DNA from: Ignavibacteriae bacterium HGW-Ignavibacteriae-1 | GTDB lineage: Bacteria; Bacteroidota; Ignavibacteria; Kapaibacteriales; UBA2268 | Assembly: GCA_002839825.1 (NCBI GenBank) | Contig: PGYU01000019.1 | Span: forward strand, 1-51,555 | Direction of reading: 5' to 3' | DNA: 51,555 bases | Shown: piece by piece, positions 25,953 through 34,953 of the stretch | Position numbering within the stretch: position 1 is the stretch's first letter | Layout: every line of letters begins with the position of its first letter | The notes under the pieces: generated by a model | The model's database searches: none | Told to the model about the DNA's origin: nothing | What the model saw: only the letters and a program-made list of their open reading frames with translations | Program-made: the position numbers and the translations under genes

Positions 25953-26492
25953 TTATACCCAATACTTATTATCTATAGTTTTTATTGGATTATTAGTTAA
26001 AATTTGCAACTCTTCTTTTTTAATCTGATTCAGTATTATAGATTTTGAAGGAAGCGTTCCTTTTCTTAAATCAATATAATCTTGATAGCTTGAAAATTCC
26101 CATTCCTCAGGTTTTGCTACTAATTTGCTTCTAACAGGATTTTGATGTATATATATCATTAAAGAAATTAGATACTTATCATCATCAACATTTTTGTATT
26201 TGCTATGTTGCTCAAATAAATTGCCATGTCTTTTATATCGATTATTATAGGATTTAGAATATGAAACCAGAAAGTTTTTAATTGAAAATGATAATTTCTC
26301 AGTTTCCTTAACAAAAACAAGAAAGTGAAAATGAGTAGGCATAAGGCAATATGCTATTGTTGCAAAATGCTTTTCCAAGTAAAACCTATATTTTTTCAGA
26401 AAATATTGATAGTTCTCACGACTTCTGAAAAGAGGTTCCTCATTTATGGTTCTATTATAAAAATGATAATATGTATTTTCAAATAAAATCAT
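25953..26492 (-). CDS. REP-associated tyrosine transposase (RAYT), complete
   Basis: 179 residues with the Y1_Tnp/IS200-like fold. HUH motif in CLMPTHFHFLVFV (HFH near 57-59), then the helix with candidate catalytic Tyr residues (SYSKSYNNRYKRHGNLFEQ) and the RAYT-typical YIHQNPVRSKLV followed by WEFSSYQDY. RAYTs cut and join single-stranded REP hairpins. The start is set at ATG 26492 by AAAGGA 5 bp upstream and by alignment with the RAYT at 1-47; a GTG at 26510 is less likely. Four palindromes lie after the gene and two before it. No terminal inverted repeats or accessory IS genes are seen. Confidence 0.92.
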   Translation of the reverse strand: MILFENTYYHFYNRTINEEPLFRSRENYQYFLKKYRFYLEKHFATIAYCLMPTHFHFLVFVKETEKLSFSIKNFLVSYSKSYNNRYKRHGNLFEQHSKYKNVDDDKYLISLMIYIHQNPVRSKLVAKPEEWEFSSYQDYIDLRKGTLPSKSIILNQIKKEELQILTNNPIKTIDNKYWV

Positions 26493-26520
26493 GTATATCC
26501 TTTCTGCCACTGTAAGTATT

Positions 26521-26599
26521 AGACTTCGGAAGTCTCTGCAATCAACTTCAAGATGCTTAATAAGTTCATATGCTTTAAAAATTTAGACTTCCGAAGTCT
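26521..26599. repeat. Two REP palindromes upstream of the second RAYT
   Basis: AGACTTCGGAAGTCT at 26521-26535 and AGACTTCCGAAGTCT at 26585-26599, an inverted pair. The linker contains AACTTCAAGATGCT, also found between copies two and three of the downstream group, showing that linker sequence was duplicated along with the palindromes. Confidence 0.92.
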
Positions 26600-26616
26600 T
26601 CATCTTTAGTGTTCGC

Positions 26617-29562
26617 CTAATAATTGAAAATTTCTTCCAAAGTTAGTTCTTTCACTTCGCCAAATTGTTTGAGCAAATCAAAATCAATTTTGTCGCGATT
26701 ACCGATTAAAAGATAAGTGAATTTCTTGCCTTTGATGCGCGAATTGAAGAACTTATCAAGGTCACTTATTGAAATACCGTTGATTCTGTCGTAAACATCC
26801 TTACGGGTGTCGTGTTCAAAACCAAGTTTTTTGTTGCTTCTGTAGTTCCAAAATATGCTTGATTTGGTGATTCTTTCGGATTCGATTTTTTTCATCATGC
26901 CTGTTTTTGATAGTTCAAATTGCTTTTCGGCTTTGGGCATTTCGTTGAGCAAACCAAGGAAAGCATCAGTAGCAGTGCTTAATTTGTCCGGTTGAGTGCC
27001 CAAATAAGCATAAACCAAGTGTGGTTTGTGGGGTTCGGCAGGTTGAGTGTATGATGCAAATGCCGAATAACCCAATGCACGTGATTCGCGAAGTTCTTGG
27101 AATACGACTGATGACAATCCGCTACCGAAATATTCATTGAAAAGTCTCGATTCAGCCATTGTTGTTTTGTCAAATTTACGGTCTTTTGATACCATTAAAA
27201 TGTTTGTTTGGACCATATCGAAATGTACAAAGTAAACTTCGCTTTTATTGAAGTCTTGCTCTGCAAATTGAACCTGCTTGGGGTAATCTTTCAAAATTTT
27301 TGGGATTTTGTGATATTTTTCGACCAAATTCTTAGCATTCGACAAGTCCTTGCCATAATAATAGCCGTAATGTTTGTACGAACTCAATCCTTTGATTATA
27401 TTAGTTAGTTCTTCCGGATTGATGCTTCTCAAGTCATTTTCAGAAATTATACGTGTGAAAGGATTGTTTTTGCCGTAAATTCCGAAATTCATCAATCCGC
27501 CCCACAAAATATTTCCTTGTTCGAGCTTTGCGTCACTTCTGGATTTCAAAATATCTTCGACATAATTATTATATATTGTTTGGTCGGGTTTGGCATTAGC
27601 CAAAATATGCTCTAAAAGAGCAAGTCCGGGTTCAAAGCTACTTTCAAGTCCTGAGATATAAATATAAAGTTGGTCTTTGCCGGAGGAAACTCCCATGCTG
27701 ATACCAAGACGGAAAAATTCTTTGCTTAAATCTTCGGGAGTATATTTGTCAGTACCGATATAGGGTAAATAATCAACAGCAAGCGGGAATTTCAAATCAT
27801 GTTCCGAACCTAAGTCGAGTATATAGTACAATGAGAATAGCTCGTTTGTATGGTTTTTGATATGATTTAGCTTTATGCCGTTCGAAAGTTCAATCGTTTT
27901 AATCGAATCTTTGTAACTGATGAATACCGGCGATAGTCGCGGTGTTTCAAATTTCATTAATTCGGTGAAAAATTCTGATTTGCTGTCACGATTCATATTG
28001 ATGGCAGTAATCTGAGGTTTGTCAACCTTGACAACATTTTCATCTTTTCCGATACGTTTGAATACTGCTACATAATTCTCGCCAAAATTTTCCGAAGCGT
28101 ATCTTGTAACATCCTCTTTTGTAATTCGTGACATTGCGTCAATATATTTGCAATACTCGACCCAATCGTCATTTGAAGTGAAAACACTAACGAAAGTATG
28201 AGCAATACCATTAGATTCCTCACTTCTGATTCGGTTTAATTTCAATCTGTTGACAATTGCTTCAAGCAAATCTTCATCGAAGTCACCATTTTTTATATTA
28301 TTAAGTTCGCCAAGCATCAAATCAGCAACACTTTCAAGTGCTTGCCCTTCGCGTGGTTCGCCATAAAAATACAAGATCCCATAATCATTATATTGTGAAG
28401 CAGATGCATACGCATTCAATACTTGTTGTTTCTGAATAAGGTTTATGTCTATAAGCCCTGCTTGTCTATTGTATAAAAGTTGCCCAATCATATTCAATAC
28501 ATATTTATCGGGACTATTGATGCCGCCTGTTCTGAAAGCAAGGGTGACAAATTCGCTGTTTGGTCCAAATACATCGTGGCGAATCGCGTGCTCAATCGGC
28601 TCTTCTTTCGGATGCTCAATTTTGGGAACGTCTCCCCTTTTGCTTTTGCCGAAATATTGATCAATCAAAGCCACAGTTTCTTCGAAATTCAAATCTCCGG
28701 CTAAACAAACAGCCATATTATTCGGCACATAGTATGTATTCCAATAGTTATGAATATTGACCATTGACGGGTTTTTGAGATGCTCGGGGTCGCCAATGAC
28801 AGTTTGTGTACCGTAAGGGTGAGTCGGGAACAAACTCGCACTCAATTTATTGTAAGCGCGCGTTCCGTCTCGGTCTTGGTACATATTGAATTCTTCGTAA
28901 ACGGTTTCTAATTCTGTATGGAAAAGTCGAAGCACTAAGCTGCTGAATCTTTCGCTTTCAATCATCAACCAACGTTCCAACTCATTTGCCGGAATATCAT
29001 TGATATAAACAGTTCTTTCACTGCTTGTGTAGGCATTTGTACCTTTTGCGCCCAGACCGCTGATGAGTTTGTCATATTCACTCGGCACTGCATATCCGGC
29101 AGCTACTTGCGATACACTATCAATTAGCTTGTAGATGCTTGCTTTTTCGGCAGCATCGTTAGTGTTGCGATGTTTTTCAAACAGGTCGGAAAGCTCTTTA
29201 ATATATTTGCTCTCTTTTTCCCAATCGGTAGTCCCAATTTTATGCGAACCTTTGAACATCATGTGTTCCAGGTAATGCGCCAATCCTGTTGTTTCCTTCG
29301 GGTCGTAAGTTGAGCCGGCTTTGATAGCAACGTAAGTCTGAATGCGTGGTTCGTCAAAATTTTGCTTCAAGTAAATCTTCAAACCGTTGTTCAGTGTATA
29401 GATTCTTACTTTCAAGGGGTCGTTTGTGACGTATTCGTACTTGTAGCCTTTAGAATCAACTGCAGACTTCAACTCATATGTTTGAGCGGGTTGAGAATAA
29501 AGCGATACAGCCGAAATGTAAAATAGTACAAATAGTACTCTAAAAAAATTAATGGATTTCAT
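26617..29562 (-). CDS. M16 family zinc metallopeptidase, secreted
   Basis: 981 residues with signal peptide (about 1-23). The inverted zinc motif HxxEH is at 96-100 (LAHYLEHMMFKG), with the distal Glu in ELETVYEEFNMY some 75 residues later and the family's RxxxY-type region in the second half (ESRALGYSAFASYTQP). Two M16 units (active N-terminal and inactive C-terminal) make the full clamshell. It degrades peptides in the periplasm or at the cell surface. It is monocistronic, preceded by a divergent beta-helix protein and followed by the RAYT region. Confidence 0.93.
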   Translation of the reverse strand: MKSINFFRVLFVLFYISAVSLYSQPAQTYELKSAVDSKGYKYEYVTNDPLKVRIYTLNNGLKIYLKQNFDEPRIQTYVAIKAGSTYDPKETTGLAHYLEHMMFKGSHKIGTTDWEKESKYIKELSDLFEKHRNTNDAAEKASIYKLIDSVSQVAAGYAVPSEYDKLISGLGAKGTNAYTSSERTVYINDIPANELERWLMIESERFSSLVLRLFHTELETVYEEFNMYQDRDGTRAYNKLSASLFPTHPYGTQTVIGDPEHLKNPSMVNIHNYWNTYYVPNNMAVCLAGDLNFEETVALIDQYFGKSKRGDVPKIEHPKEEPIEHAIRHDVFGPNSEFVTLAFRTGGINSPDKYVLNMIGQLLYNRQAGLIDINLIQKQQVLNAYASASQYNDYGILYFYGEPREGQALESVADLMLGELNNIKNGDFDEDLLEAIVNRLKLNRIRSEESNGIAHTFVSVFTSNDDWVEYCKYIDAMSRITKEDVTRYASENFGENYVAVFKRIGKDENVVKVDKPQITAINMNRDSKSEFFTELMKFETPRLSPVFISYKDSIKTIELSNGIKLNHIKNHTNELFSLYYILDLGSEHDLKFPLAVDYLPYIGTDKYTPEDLSKEFFRLGISMGVSSGKDQLYIYISGLESSFEPGLALLEHILANAKPDQTIYNNYVEDILKSRSDAKLEQGNILWGGLMNFGIYGKNNPFTRIISENDLRSINPEELTNIIKGLSSYKHYGYYYGKDLSNAKNLVEKYHKIPKILKDYPKQVQFAEQDFNKSEVYFVHFDMVQTNILMVSKDRKFDKTTMAESRLFNEYFGSGLSSVVFQELRESRALGYSAFASYTQPAEPHKPHLVYAYLGTQPDKLSTATDAFLGLLNEMPKAEKQFELSKTGMMKKIESERITKSSIFWNYRSNKKLGFEHDTRKDVYDRINGISISDLDKFFNSRIKGKKFTYLLIGNRDKIDFDLLKQFGEVKELTLEEIFNY

Positions 29563-29825
29563 CTAAATAACCTAATATTGTTAATTGCTTTTTTCAAAAT
29601 TAACACTAAATACGCAGATTATAAAGTAATTTTGCTTTTTTTATCAAATATGATGAAATTTCACAACTTACAAAAGATAATTGATTGTAATTCTCCACGA
29701 AACTTACAATATTTGTCAAAAATTCTGTAAATTTGAAGGTGAAAGATTTTGGTAACCTGAAATTGTTTGTTTCGATTTGCCTAATAAATCGTTATATGAA
29801 TTTGAACTTTGGAGCATTAAGAATA

Positions 29826-30938
29826 ATGACTAAAATGACAGTTTTTACGGTATTGATGATTCTATTTGCCGTCAATCTATTTGGCGAAACGATATATGTA
29901 AACAACGCAATCCAATCATCCGGAGCAACGGGAACTCAAACAACACCTTTCAATACGATTGCTTCCGCAATAGCCAAAGCTCAGAGCGGTGATGTTATCC
30001 TAATTGTTGGTAATCACGATGGCAAGCAATTAACTTACAATGAATCTGTTGTAATCCCAAAAGAGCTCGAATCACTTTCCATAAATGGAGACAACAATCC
30101 TATCATTGATGGCAGTGGCGAAAAAGGTTCCAACAATAATGCAGCATTTTTGATTAAGGCTGAAACTGTACGCATTTCCAATCTTACAGTAAAGAATTTC
30201 ATCGGTGGCAATATTAATGAGCTCGGTGTCAAAGGTGGCGCTGCTTTTGCATTTACTGCAGGTCTGAAAGATGCACGAATTGAGCGTAACATAATTGAAA
30301 ATTGCAACTATGGTATGATTTTCAACCAAAATCAATCTTTGAGAATTAGTGGCAATACGCTTAAGGGCTTCCCTGCTGTCGAAAAAAACAACCCCAAAGC
30401 CGGTGGAGTTGGAATCATGGTGTTCACGGATAATCAATACATTCAAGACAATCATATCGGCGACAAAAGCCCCAATACAATTTCGGGTGCTGAATATGCC
30501 GCAATTTATGTAGGTTCGGAACAAGTTTTAGCATTTGCCGATTTCACTCGTATCTCTAATAATATCATTAAAGATAATACGGGCTACGGTATAGTGATGT
30601 CAAGCCTCGAAGGGTCTTGTATTCTATCGGGCAACGTTTTTGAAGGCAATAAAACTGCGATTTTCCTTAAAAGTGACAACCACGATACATTCATAGAAAA
30701 AAACACTTTCAAAGGCTCAGTCGGTTCTGCGGAAGTTGTGACTAACGAAAGTTATAGCGGAGCAATGCTTTATTCGATTTGGAAGCATTTCGAAAATATA
30801 TTTGAAAAGCCCACTTTTGCCAAAATCGAAAAAGAAGGTTACGAAAGTATAATTGATTCTGACAACTTGAGATATATTCGTACTAACCAAGCCGATGCCG
30901 AGAAGGATGGCGGATCTAACGGAGTGTTATCTAAATGA
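29826..30938 (+). CDS. Secreted right-handed beta-helix repeat protein
   Basis: 370 residues from the ATG at 29826 (MTKMTVFTVLMILFAVNLFG signal peptide); an upstream TTG at 29733 would add 31 residues unlike a signal. The body shows parallel beta-helix rungs: NPIIDGSG, VRISNLTVKNF, ARIERNIIENCNYGMIF, LRISGNTLKGF, TRISNNIIKDNTGYGIVM, CILSGNVFEGNKTAIFL. Such folds are found in polysaccharide-active or adhesive secreted proteins; no catalytic motif was recognised. No clear T9SS tail. Its stop overlaps the next gene's start by 4 bp (ATGA), so both are co-translated. Confidence 0.82.
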   Translation: MTKMTVFTVLMILFAVNLFGETIYVNNAIQSSGATGTQTTPFNTIASAIAKAQSGDVILIVGNHDGKQLTYNESVVIPKELESLSINGDNNPIIDGSGEKGSNNNAAFLIKAETVRISNLTVKNFIGGNINELGVKGGAAFAFTAGLKDARIERNIIENCNYGMIFNQNQSLRISGNTLKGFPAVEKNNPKAGGVGIMVFTDNQYIQDNHIGDKSPNTISGAEYAAIYVGSEQVLAFADFTRISNNIIKDNTGYGIVMSSLEGSCILSGNVFEGNKTAIFLKSDNHDTFIEKNTFKGSVGSAEVVTNESYSGAMLYSIWKHFENIFEKPTFAKIEKEGYESIIDSDNLRYIRTNQADAEKDGGSNGVLSK

Positions 30939-32581
30939 GTTTTTTGGGGCAATTTATAATAGCCGTATTGCTTATTTTCCCATTCTCGAGCATTTTATAT
31001 GCTCAAGATGAATGTTGTACGCATGCTCATTATAAATGCCAAACGATGGAATTACTGAAAAATCGCAAAGATAAGGAACTCCATTCAGACAGGCTTCAAG
31101 AAGATTTCAGGATTCCAATGCAAAGCAAATTTCCTTCGCAAGAGGGATATTTTGTTATTCATTTCGATACTGTCGGGGTAAACAAAGTTGATTTGACCGA
31201 TTCTAACCAAAACGGTGTACCGGATTACATTGATTCGGTGGCTTTTTATTTCGATGCAGCCTACGTTTTTTTAGTTAATCAATTGGGCTATAATCCCCCG
31301 CCGCCGGACAGCAGTTTTGGTGGTGACGACCGCTATGACATTCACATAGTCAATCTTGTGGCTGAAGATTATGCAATTTACGGTTATACAGAAGTGGAAT
31401 TAGACATTAATCCGCCTCTTAAACACCCGCGATATACTTCGTCAATATATATTGACAACGATTTCAGTCCATTTGATTCGATAAAAGTGGCTAATGGAAA
31501 TAAAATTCCGGCTTATGCCATAACCGGAATAAATGCCGTCAAAATCACTTCAGTACATGAATTGCACCATGCAATCCAATTTGGGTACGGTTTCCCCGAT
31601 GATGATGGAGTTGCATTTATGGAGATGAGCAGCACATGGCTCGAAAGCGAACTATACCCCGATTTGAACAACTATTTAGCATATATTGGAGATTTGTTCA
31701 GAAGCTTAGAATCATACCCTCTTTCCGAATCAAACAATGCACAGACCGGTTATCGGTGGAATGTGTTTTTCAAATATCTATCAGAAGCATATTCGCCCAA
31801 GTTGATTTTGGATTTTTGGAGTTTCATACTCGAAGAGCAAACTTCTTTTGAAGCTCTTTATAGCTCAATTGAAGCTAATAATCTTGATTACAATGATGTT
31901 TGGACAGAATTTTTATCCTGGATTTATCATACTAATACACGCGCTAACGGCGATACTTATTTTGCAGAAGCCGCAAGATTTCCGCGATTGACAATCAATC
32001 TCAGCGAGAATATGAGTTCTGATATTTTTGAAATCGTAGAATTGCTCCAACCCTATCAATTTATGCCAATTCGAATCAACAATTTAAGCGGTAGCGACAA
32101 AGGCATAACTCATTTTGATTTCATTATTGGCAAAATTCAGCCAAAGACAGTAACAGATGAGTTGAGTGAATTCACACTGAAAATCAACAAAAATGAAGAC
32201 AGCCAAATTCCATACAGTATGTTTAAATACAATTTAGAAGCCGATAAGGGCGGAATTGTTAGCGCAGTCTTTGTCAATGACGGTGCACGCTATCCGGAGG
32301 AATCCTTTGTTTTGCCCAATCCGATTGATTTGACTGTTGACGATTTTTTTATTGCAGTGCCACTTCTTAATGCAAATAATTTGAAATATAACATAATGAT
32401 ATACGACCCAAGCTATATGGTTGTTGTTGATAAAAATATTGAACCAAGCCGAAGTAGCGGCTATACAGGTTTCAGAATTGATTTAGACGATAATTCTTTA
32501 GCATCGGGAGTGTATTTGTATTCCATTTCAGGCAATGAGAAATCCTTTTTCGGAAAATTTGCCATAACTAAGAAAAAATGA
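30935..32581 (+). CDS. MXAN_6640-type putative metalloprotease with T9SS tail
   Basis: 548 residues with signal peptide (about 1-23). The N-terminal domain has TDSNQNGVPDYID (Ca-binding-like DxNxNGxPD), then PPPDSSFGGDDRYDIHIV, and the zinc motif HELHHAIQFGY with His208, Glu209 and His212 fitting HExxH. The order matches the MXAN_6640 family of putative metalloproteases. The C-terminus (IDLDDNSLASGVYLYSISG, FFGKFAITKKK) is a short T9SS sorting domain. Probably secreted and surface-active. Coupled by ATGA overlaps to genes on both sides. Confidence 0.83.
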   Translation: MSFLGQFIIAVLLIFPFSSILYAQDECCTHAHYKCQTMELLKNRKDKELHSDRLQEDFRIPMQSKFPSQEGYFVIHFDTVGVNKVDLTDSNQNGVPDYIDSVAFYFDAAYVFLVNQLGYNPPPPDSSFGGDDRYDIHIVNLVAEDYAIYGYTEVELDINPPLKHPRYTSSIYIDNDFSPFDSIKVANGNKIPAYAITGINAVKITSVHELHHAIQFGYGFPDDDGVAFMEMSSTWLESELYPDLNNYLAYIGDLFRSLESYPLSESNNAQTGYRWNVFFKYLSEAYSPKLILDFWSFILEEQTSFEALYSSIEANNLDYNDVWTEFLSWIYHTNTRANGDTYFAEAARFPRLTINLSENMSSDIFEIVELLQPYQFMPIRINNLSGSDKGITHFDFIIGKIQPKTVTDELSEFTLKINKNEDSQIPYSMFKYNLEADKGGIVSAVFVNDGARYPEESFVLPNPIDLTVDDFFIAVPLLNANNLKYNIMIYDPSYMVVVDKNIEPSRSSGYTGFRIDLDDNSLASGVYLYSISGNEKSFFGKFAITKKK

Positions 32582-32595
32582 TATATATTAATATT

Positions 32596-32602
32596 AAGGG
32601 AG
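32596..32602 (+). promoter_or_regulatory. Shine-Dalgarno site fixing the Asp-box protein start
   Basis: AAGGGAG, 5 bp before ATG 32608. It argues against the upstream in-frame ATG at 32578. Confidence 0.75.
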
Positions 32603-32607
32603 TCACT

Positions 32608-34653
32608 ATGTGCTCAATTAGACGTGTTTTATTGATTTGTATAACTTTTGTAGCTTTTAATCTCGGCAATGTCGCATTTGCTCAAGATTTCTGGGAACAA
32701 ACTGCCGGACCCAAAGATAGTGGCGGTGACTATGAGTTCGTATATACCGTTGCCTTTGATTCTCAAGGGAACTTGTTTGCGGGTACTGCCGGAAATGGAC
32801 TGTATCGCTCGACTGACAAAGGTACGACATGGGCACATGTCCTAACCGAACCTCAAATAGTTTGGCGAATCGCTGTTAATTCCAATGATGTAATATTTGC
32901 TTGTACAGACCAAGAAGGCATCTACCGTTCGACAGACGGAGGAGATACTTGGGTACATATTTTCAATGATAATATGTGGATAACTTCGATTGATTTTGAC
33001 ATAAATGACAAGATTTTCATTGGAACTGAAGCGAGTGGGATTTTCTCGTCTACCGATGATGGTGATACTTGGGTTTCGGTTTGGGACCCGGGATTTGTAT
33101 TTTGGTATTTATTCATAGATGACGATGATAATCTCTATATCTCAACATTTTTTGATGATGTTCATAGAAGTACAGATGGTGGGGCAAATTGGGAAAGTGT
33201 TGGATTTGTGGGAGATTTGGTTTGGTACATTACCCAAGACGCCGACGGCAAATTATGGGCAGGGTCGGATAGTGACGGGCTTTATTCCTCTACAAATAGC
33301 GGAGATACTTGGACACAAGTTGCCTTCAGTGGAACTCCAATCAGCACCATTCTTATTGATGCAAAAGGTACTATGATTGTAAGCGATTATGATGTTTCTA
33401 TATATCGCTCTTTAGATGGTGGCACGAATTGGAACAGTATTTCAAGTGGCTTATCTTTTGATGCTATCAACGGCACCGTACTTGATGAACAAAGTCTTGT
33501 TTATTTAGGATCATTTGGTGGTGGCGTCTTCAAATCGAGAGAATCTTCATTCCCCGCAACAATTTCAAACATAGATTTGACTGCTACCACATTCTGCCAA
33601 GGTGAAAATGTTGAAATCACTTTTGATGTTGTTGGACTTTTCAACAAAGATAATACTTTTACTGCGGAATTATCCGATGAAACAGGCGATTTTGCAATTC
33701 CAACTGAAATAGGAACCACATTTGGGCAAAGCTCAGGAACTTTTTTAACATCGTACATACCCGGAGAAGCAACTGTGGGAAGCATGTATCGAATAAGAGT
33801 TGTTGCAGATATGCCGGAATTTGAAAGCGATGATAATGGAGCAAATATTACAATTAATAGTGTTGAGCCAACTTTGACGGCTCCTGCTAACGAAGCTACC
33901 GACGTGGCTCTGATGCCCGAATTGACTTGGAATGCTGCAGCAACTTGCACTACTACTTTTACAATTGAAGTCAGCGATGATGTGAATTTCAACAATTTAG
34001 TATTGAATGTTAATAATCATTCAGGAACGACTTATACATTCTCCAACAATTTGAGCATGTTAACCCAATATTGGTGGCGCGTTGGTGCCGAAACTGAAAG
34101 TGGCGATGTAGTTTATTCAGACCCATTCACATTTACAACAGAAGATCAATCAGTATTCACACACAATATCAGCTTATCAGCTGGTTGGAACATGATTTCT
34201 ACGTATATCATACCCGACGATATAGATTTTGATGCAATTATGAACGATATTAAAACTTCAGTTGTAATTGCCAAAAACAATTCCGGTCAAGTATATTATC
34301 CTGAATTCGAGATAAATGACATTGGTAATTGGAATATAAGCGAAGGCTACCAAGTATTCATGACGCAAGCTGAAACTCTCGAAATCACAGGTATTAAAGT
34401 AGAACCGGAATTAAACGGAATATCATTAGTATCAGGATGGAACATCATATCATATTTGCGTGATTCGCAAATGGCTATAGAAGTAGCACTTGCTTCAATC
34501 ACAGATAATGACAATTTGGTAATTGCAAAGGACAATTTGGGTAATATTTTTTATCCGGAGTTTGAAATTGATACAATTGAATTCTTGAAAATCGGACAAG
34601 GTTATCAAATATATGTAATCAGTAACGATACATTAGTATATCCCGAAAATTAA
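32608..34653 (+). CDS. Secreted Asp-box beta-propeller protein with FnIII-like and repeated C-terminal domain
   Basis: 681 residues from ATG 32608 with signal peptide (cut near NVAFAQ). Six Asp-box motifs (STDKGTTW, STDGGDTW, STDDGDTW, STDGGANW, STNSGDTW, SLDGGTNW) build a sialidase/BNR-type propeller (about 15-310) without sialidase catalytic residues. An Ig region and an FnIII-like domain (LTAPANEATDVALMPELTW ... QYWWRVGAE) follow. The C-terminus has two copies of a ~75-residue unit: SLSAGWNMISTYI ... VVIAKNNSGQVYYPEFEI and SLVSGWNIISYLR ... LVIAKDNLGNIFYPEFEI. No standard T9SS tail is present. It is third in a coupled unit with the beta-helix and metalloprotease genes. Confidence 0.82.
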   Translation: MCSIRRVLLICITFVAFNLGNVAFAQDFWEQTAGPKDSGGDYEFVYTVAFDSQGNLFAGTAGNGLYRSTDKGTTWAHVLTEPQIVWRIAVNSNDVIFACTDQEGIYRSTDGGDTWVHIFNDNMWITSIDFDINDKIFIGTEASGIFSSTDDGDTWVSVWDPGFVFWYLFIDDDDNLYISTFFDDVHRSTDGGANWESVGFVGDLVWYITQDADGKLWAGSDSDGLYSSTNSGDTWTQVAFSGTPISTILIDAKGTMIVSDYDVSIYRSLDGGTNWNSISSGLSFDAINGTVLDEQSLVYLGSFGGGVFKSRESSFPATISNIDLTATTFCQGENVEITFDVVGLFNKDNTFTAELSDETGDFAIPTEIGTTFGQSSGTFLTSYIPGEATVGSMYRIRVVADMPEFESDDNGANITINSVEPTLTAPANEATDVALMPELTWNAAATCTTTFTIEVSDDVNFNNLVLNVNNHSGTTYTFSNNLSMLTQYWWRVGAETESGDVVYSDPFTFTTEDQSVFTHNISLSAGWNMISTYIIPDDIDFDAIMNDIKTSVVIAKNNSGQVYYPEFEINDIGNWNISEGYQVFMTQAETLEITGIKVEPELNGISLVSGWNIISYLRDSQMAIEVALASITDNDNLVIAKDNLGNIFYPEFEIDTIEFLKIGQGYQIYVISNDTLVYPEN

Positions 34654-34681
34654 TTTGATTTTACGAAGGATATTAAAATAC

Positions 34682-34716
34682 AAATGGCTGCTCAGAACGA
34701 GCAGCCATTTTTTTTT
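34682..34716 (+). terminator. Strong intrinsic terminator
   Basis: Perfect 12-bp stem AAATGGCTGCTC (34682-34693) / GAGCAGCCATTT (34699-34710), 5-base loop, then six more T. It ends the beta-helix/metalloprotease/Asp-box unit. Confidence 0.93.
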
Positions 34717-34929
34717 CTCGCAGATGGACTCCACCTTTTTCCTTAGGTGTGGCACATCTAAAAATAAATTACATCTCAGGTGTGGCACATCTATCAACGT
34801 CAACTTACCCTCCCGTCCCGTCAGTTGTTCTAAAGTTAGTGTATCGTCAATAATTACAACTGACGGGACATGAACTACACTTGTTAGGTTTTGGCTATTC
34901 ATCCGATGACTTGGAGTAATCGGATGAAT
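34717..34929. repeat. Intergenic repeat cluster: direct repeat and two long palindromes
   Basis: Three structures in the convergent gap. (1) AGGTGTGGCACATCT occurs twice, about 39 bp apart (near 34745 and 34780). (2) Perfect 14-bp inverted repeat GTCCCGTCAGTTGT (34815-34828) / ACAACTGACGGGAC (34856-34869) with 27-bp loop. (3) Perfect 11-bp inverted repeat ATTCATCCGAT (34897-34907) / ATCGGATGAAT (34919-34929). None is followed by a T run, so they do not look like simple terminators. An open frame across the region gives a repeated DVPHLR peptide and is not taken as a gene. Probably a decayed or non-autonomous mobile element. Confidence 0.65.
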
Positions 34930-34953
34930 TGATCATACAAATATAACGACTCC

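Noticed and set aside
29733-29825. Longer N-terminus of the beta-helix protein from TTG
   Set aside because: The extension is not signal-like and a good signal peptide begins at ATG 29826.
34633-34902. Possible small gene on the minus strand (89 codons, DVPHLR repeats)
   Set aside because: It runs over the terminator and palindromes, its repeats mirror the DNA direct repeat, and there is no ribosome site or domain.
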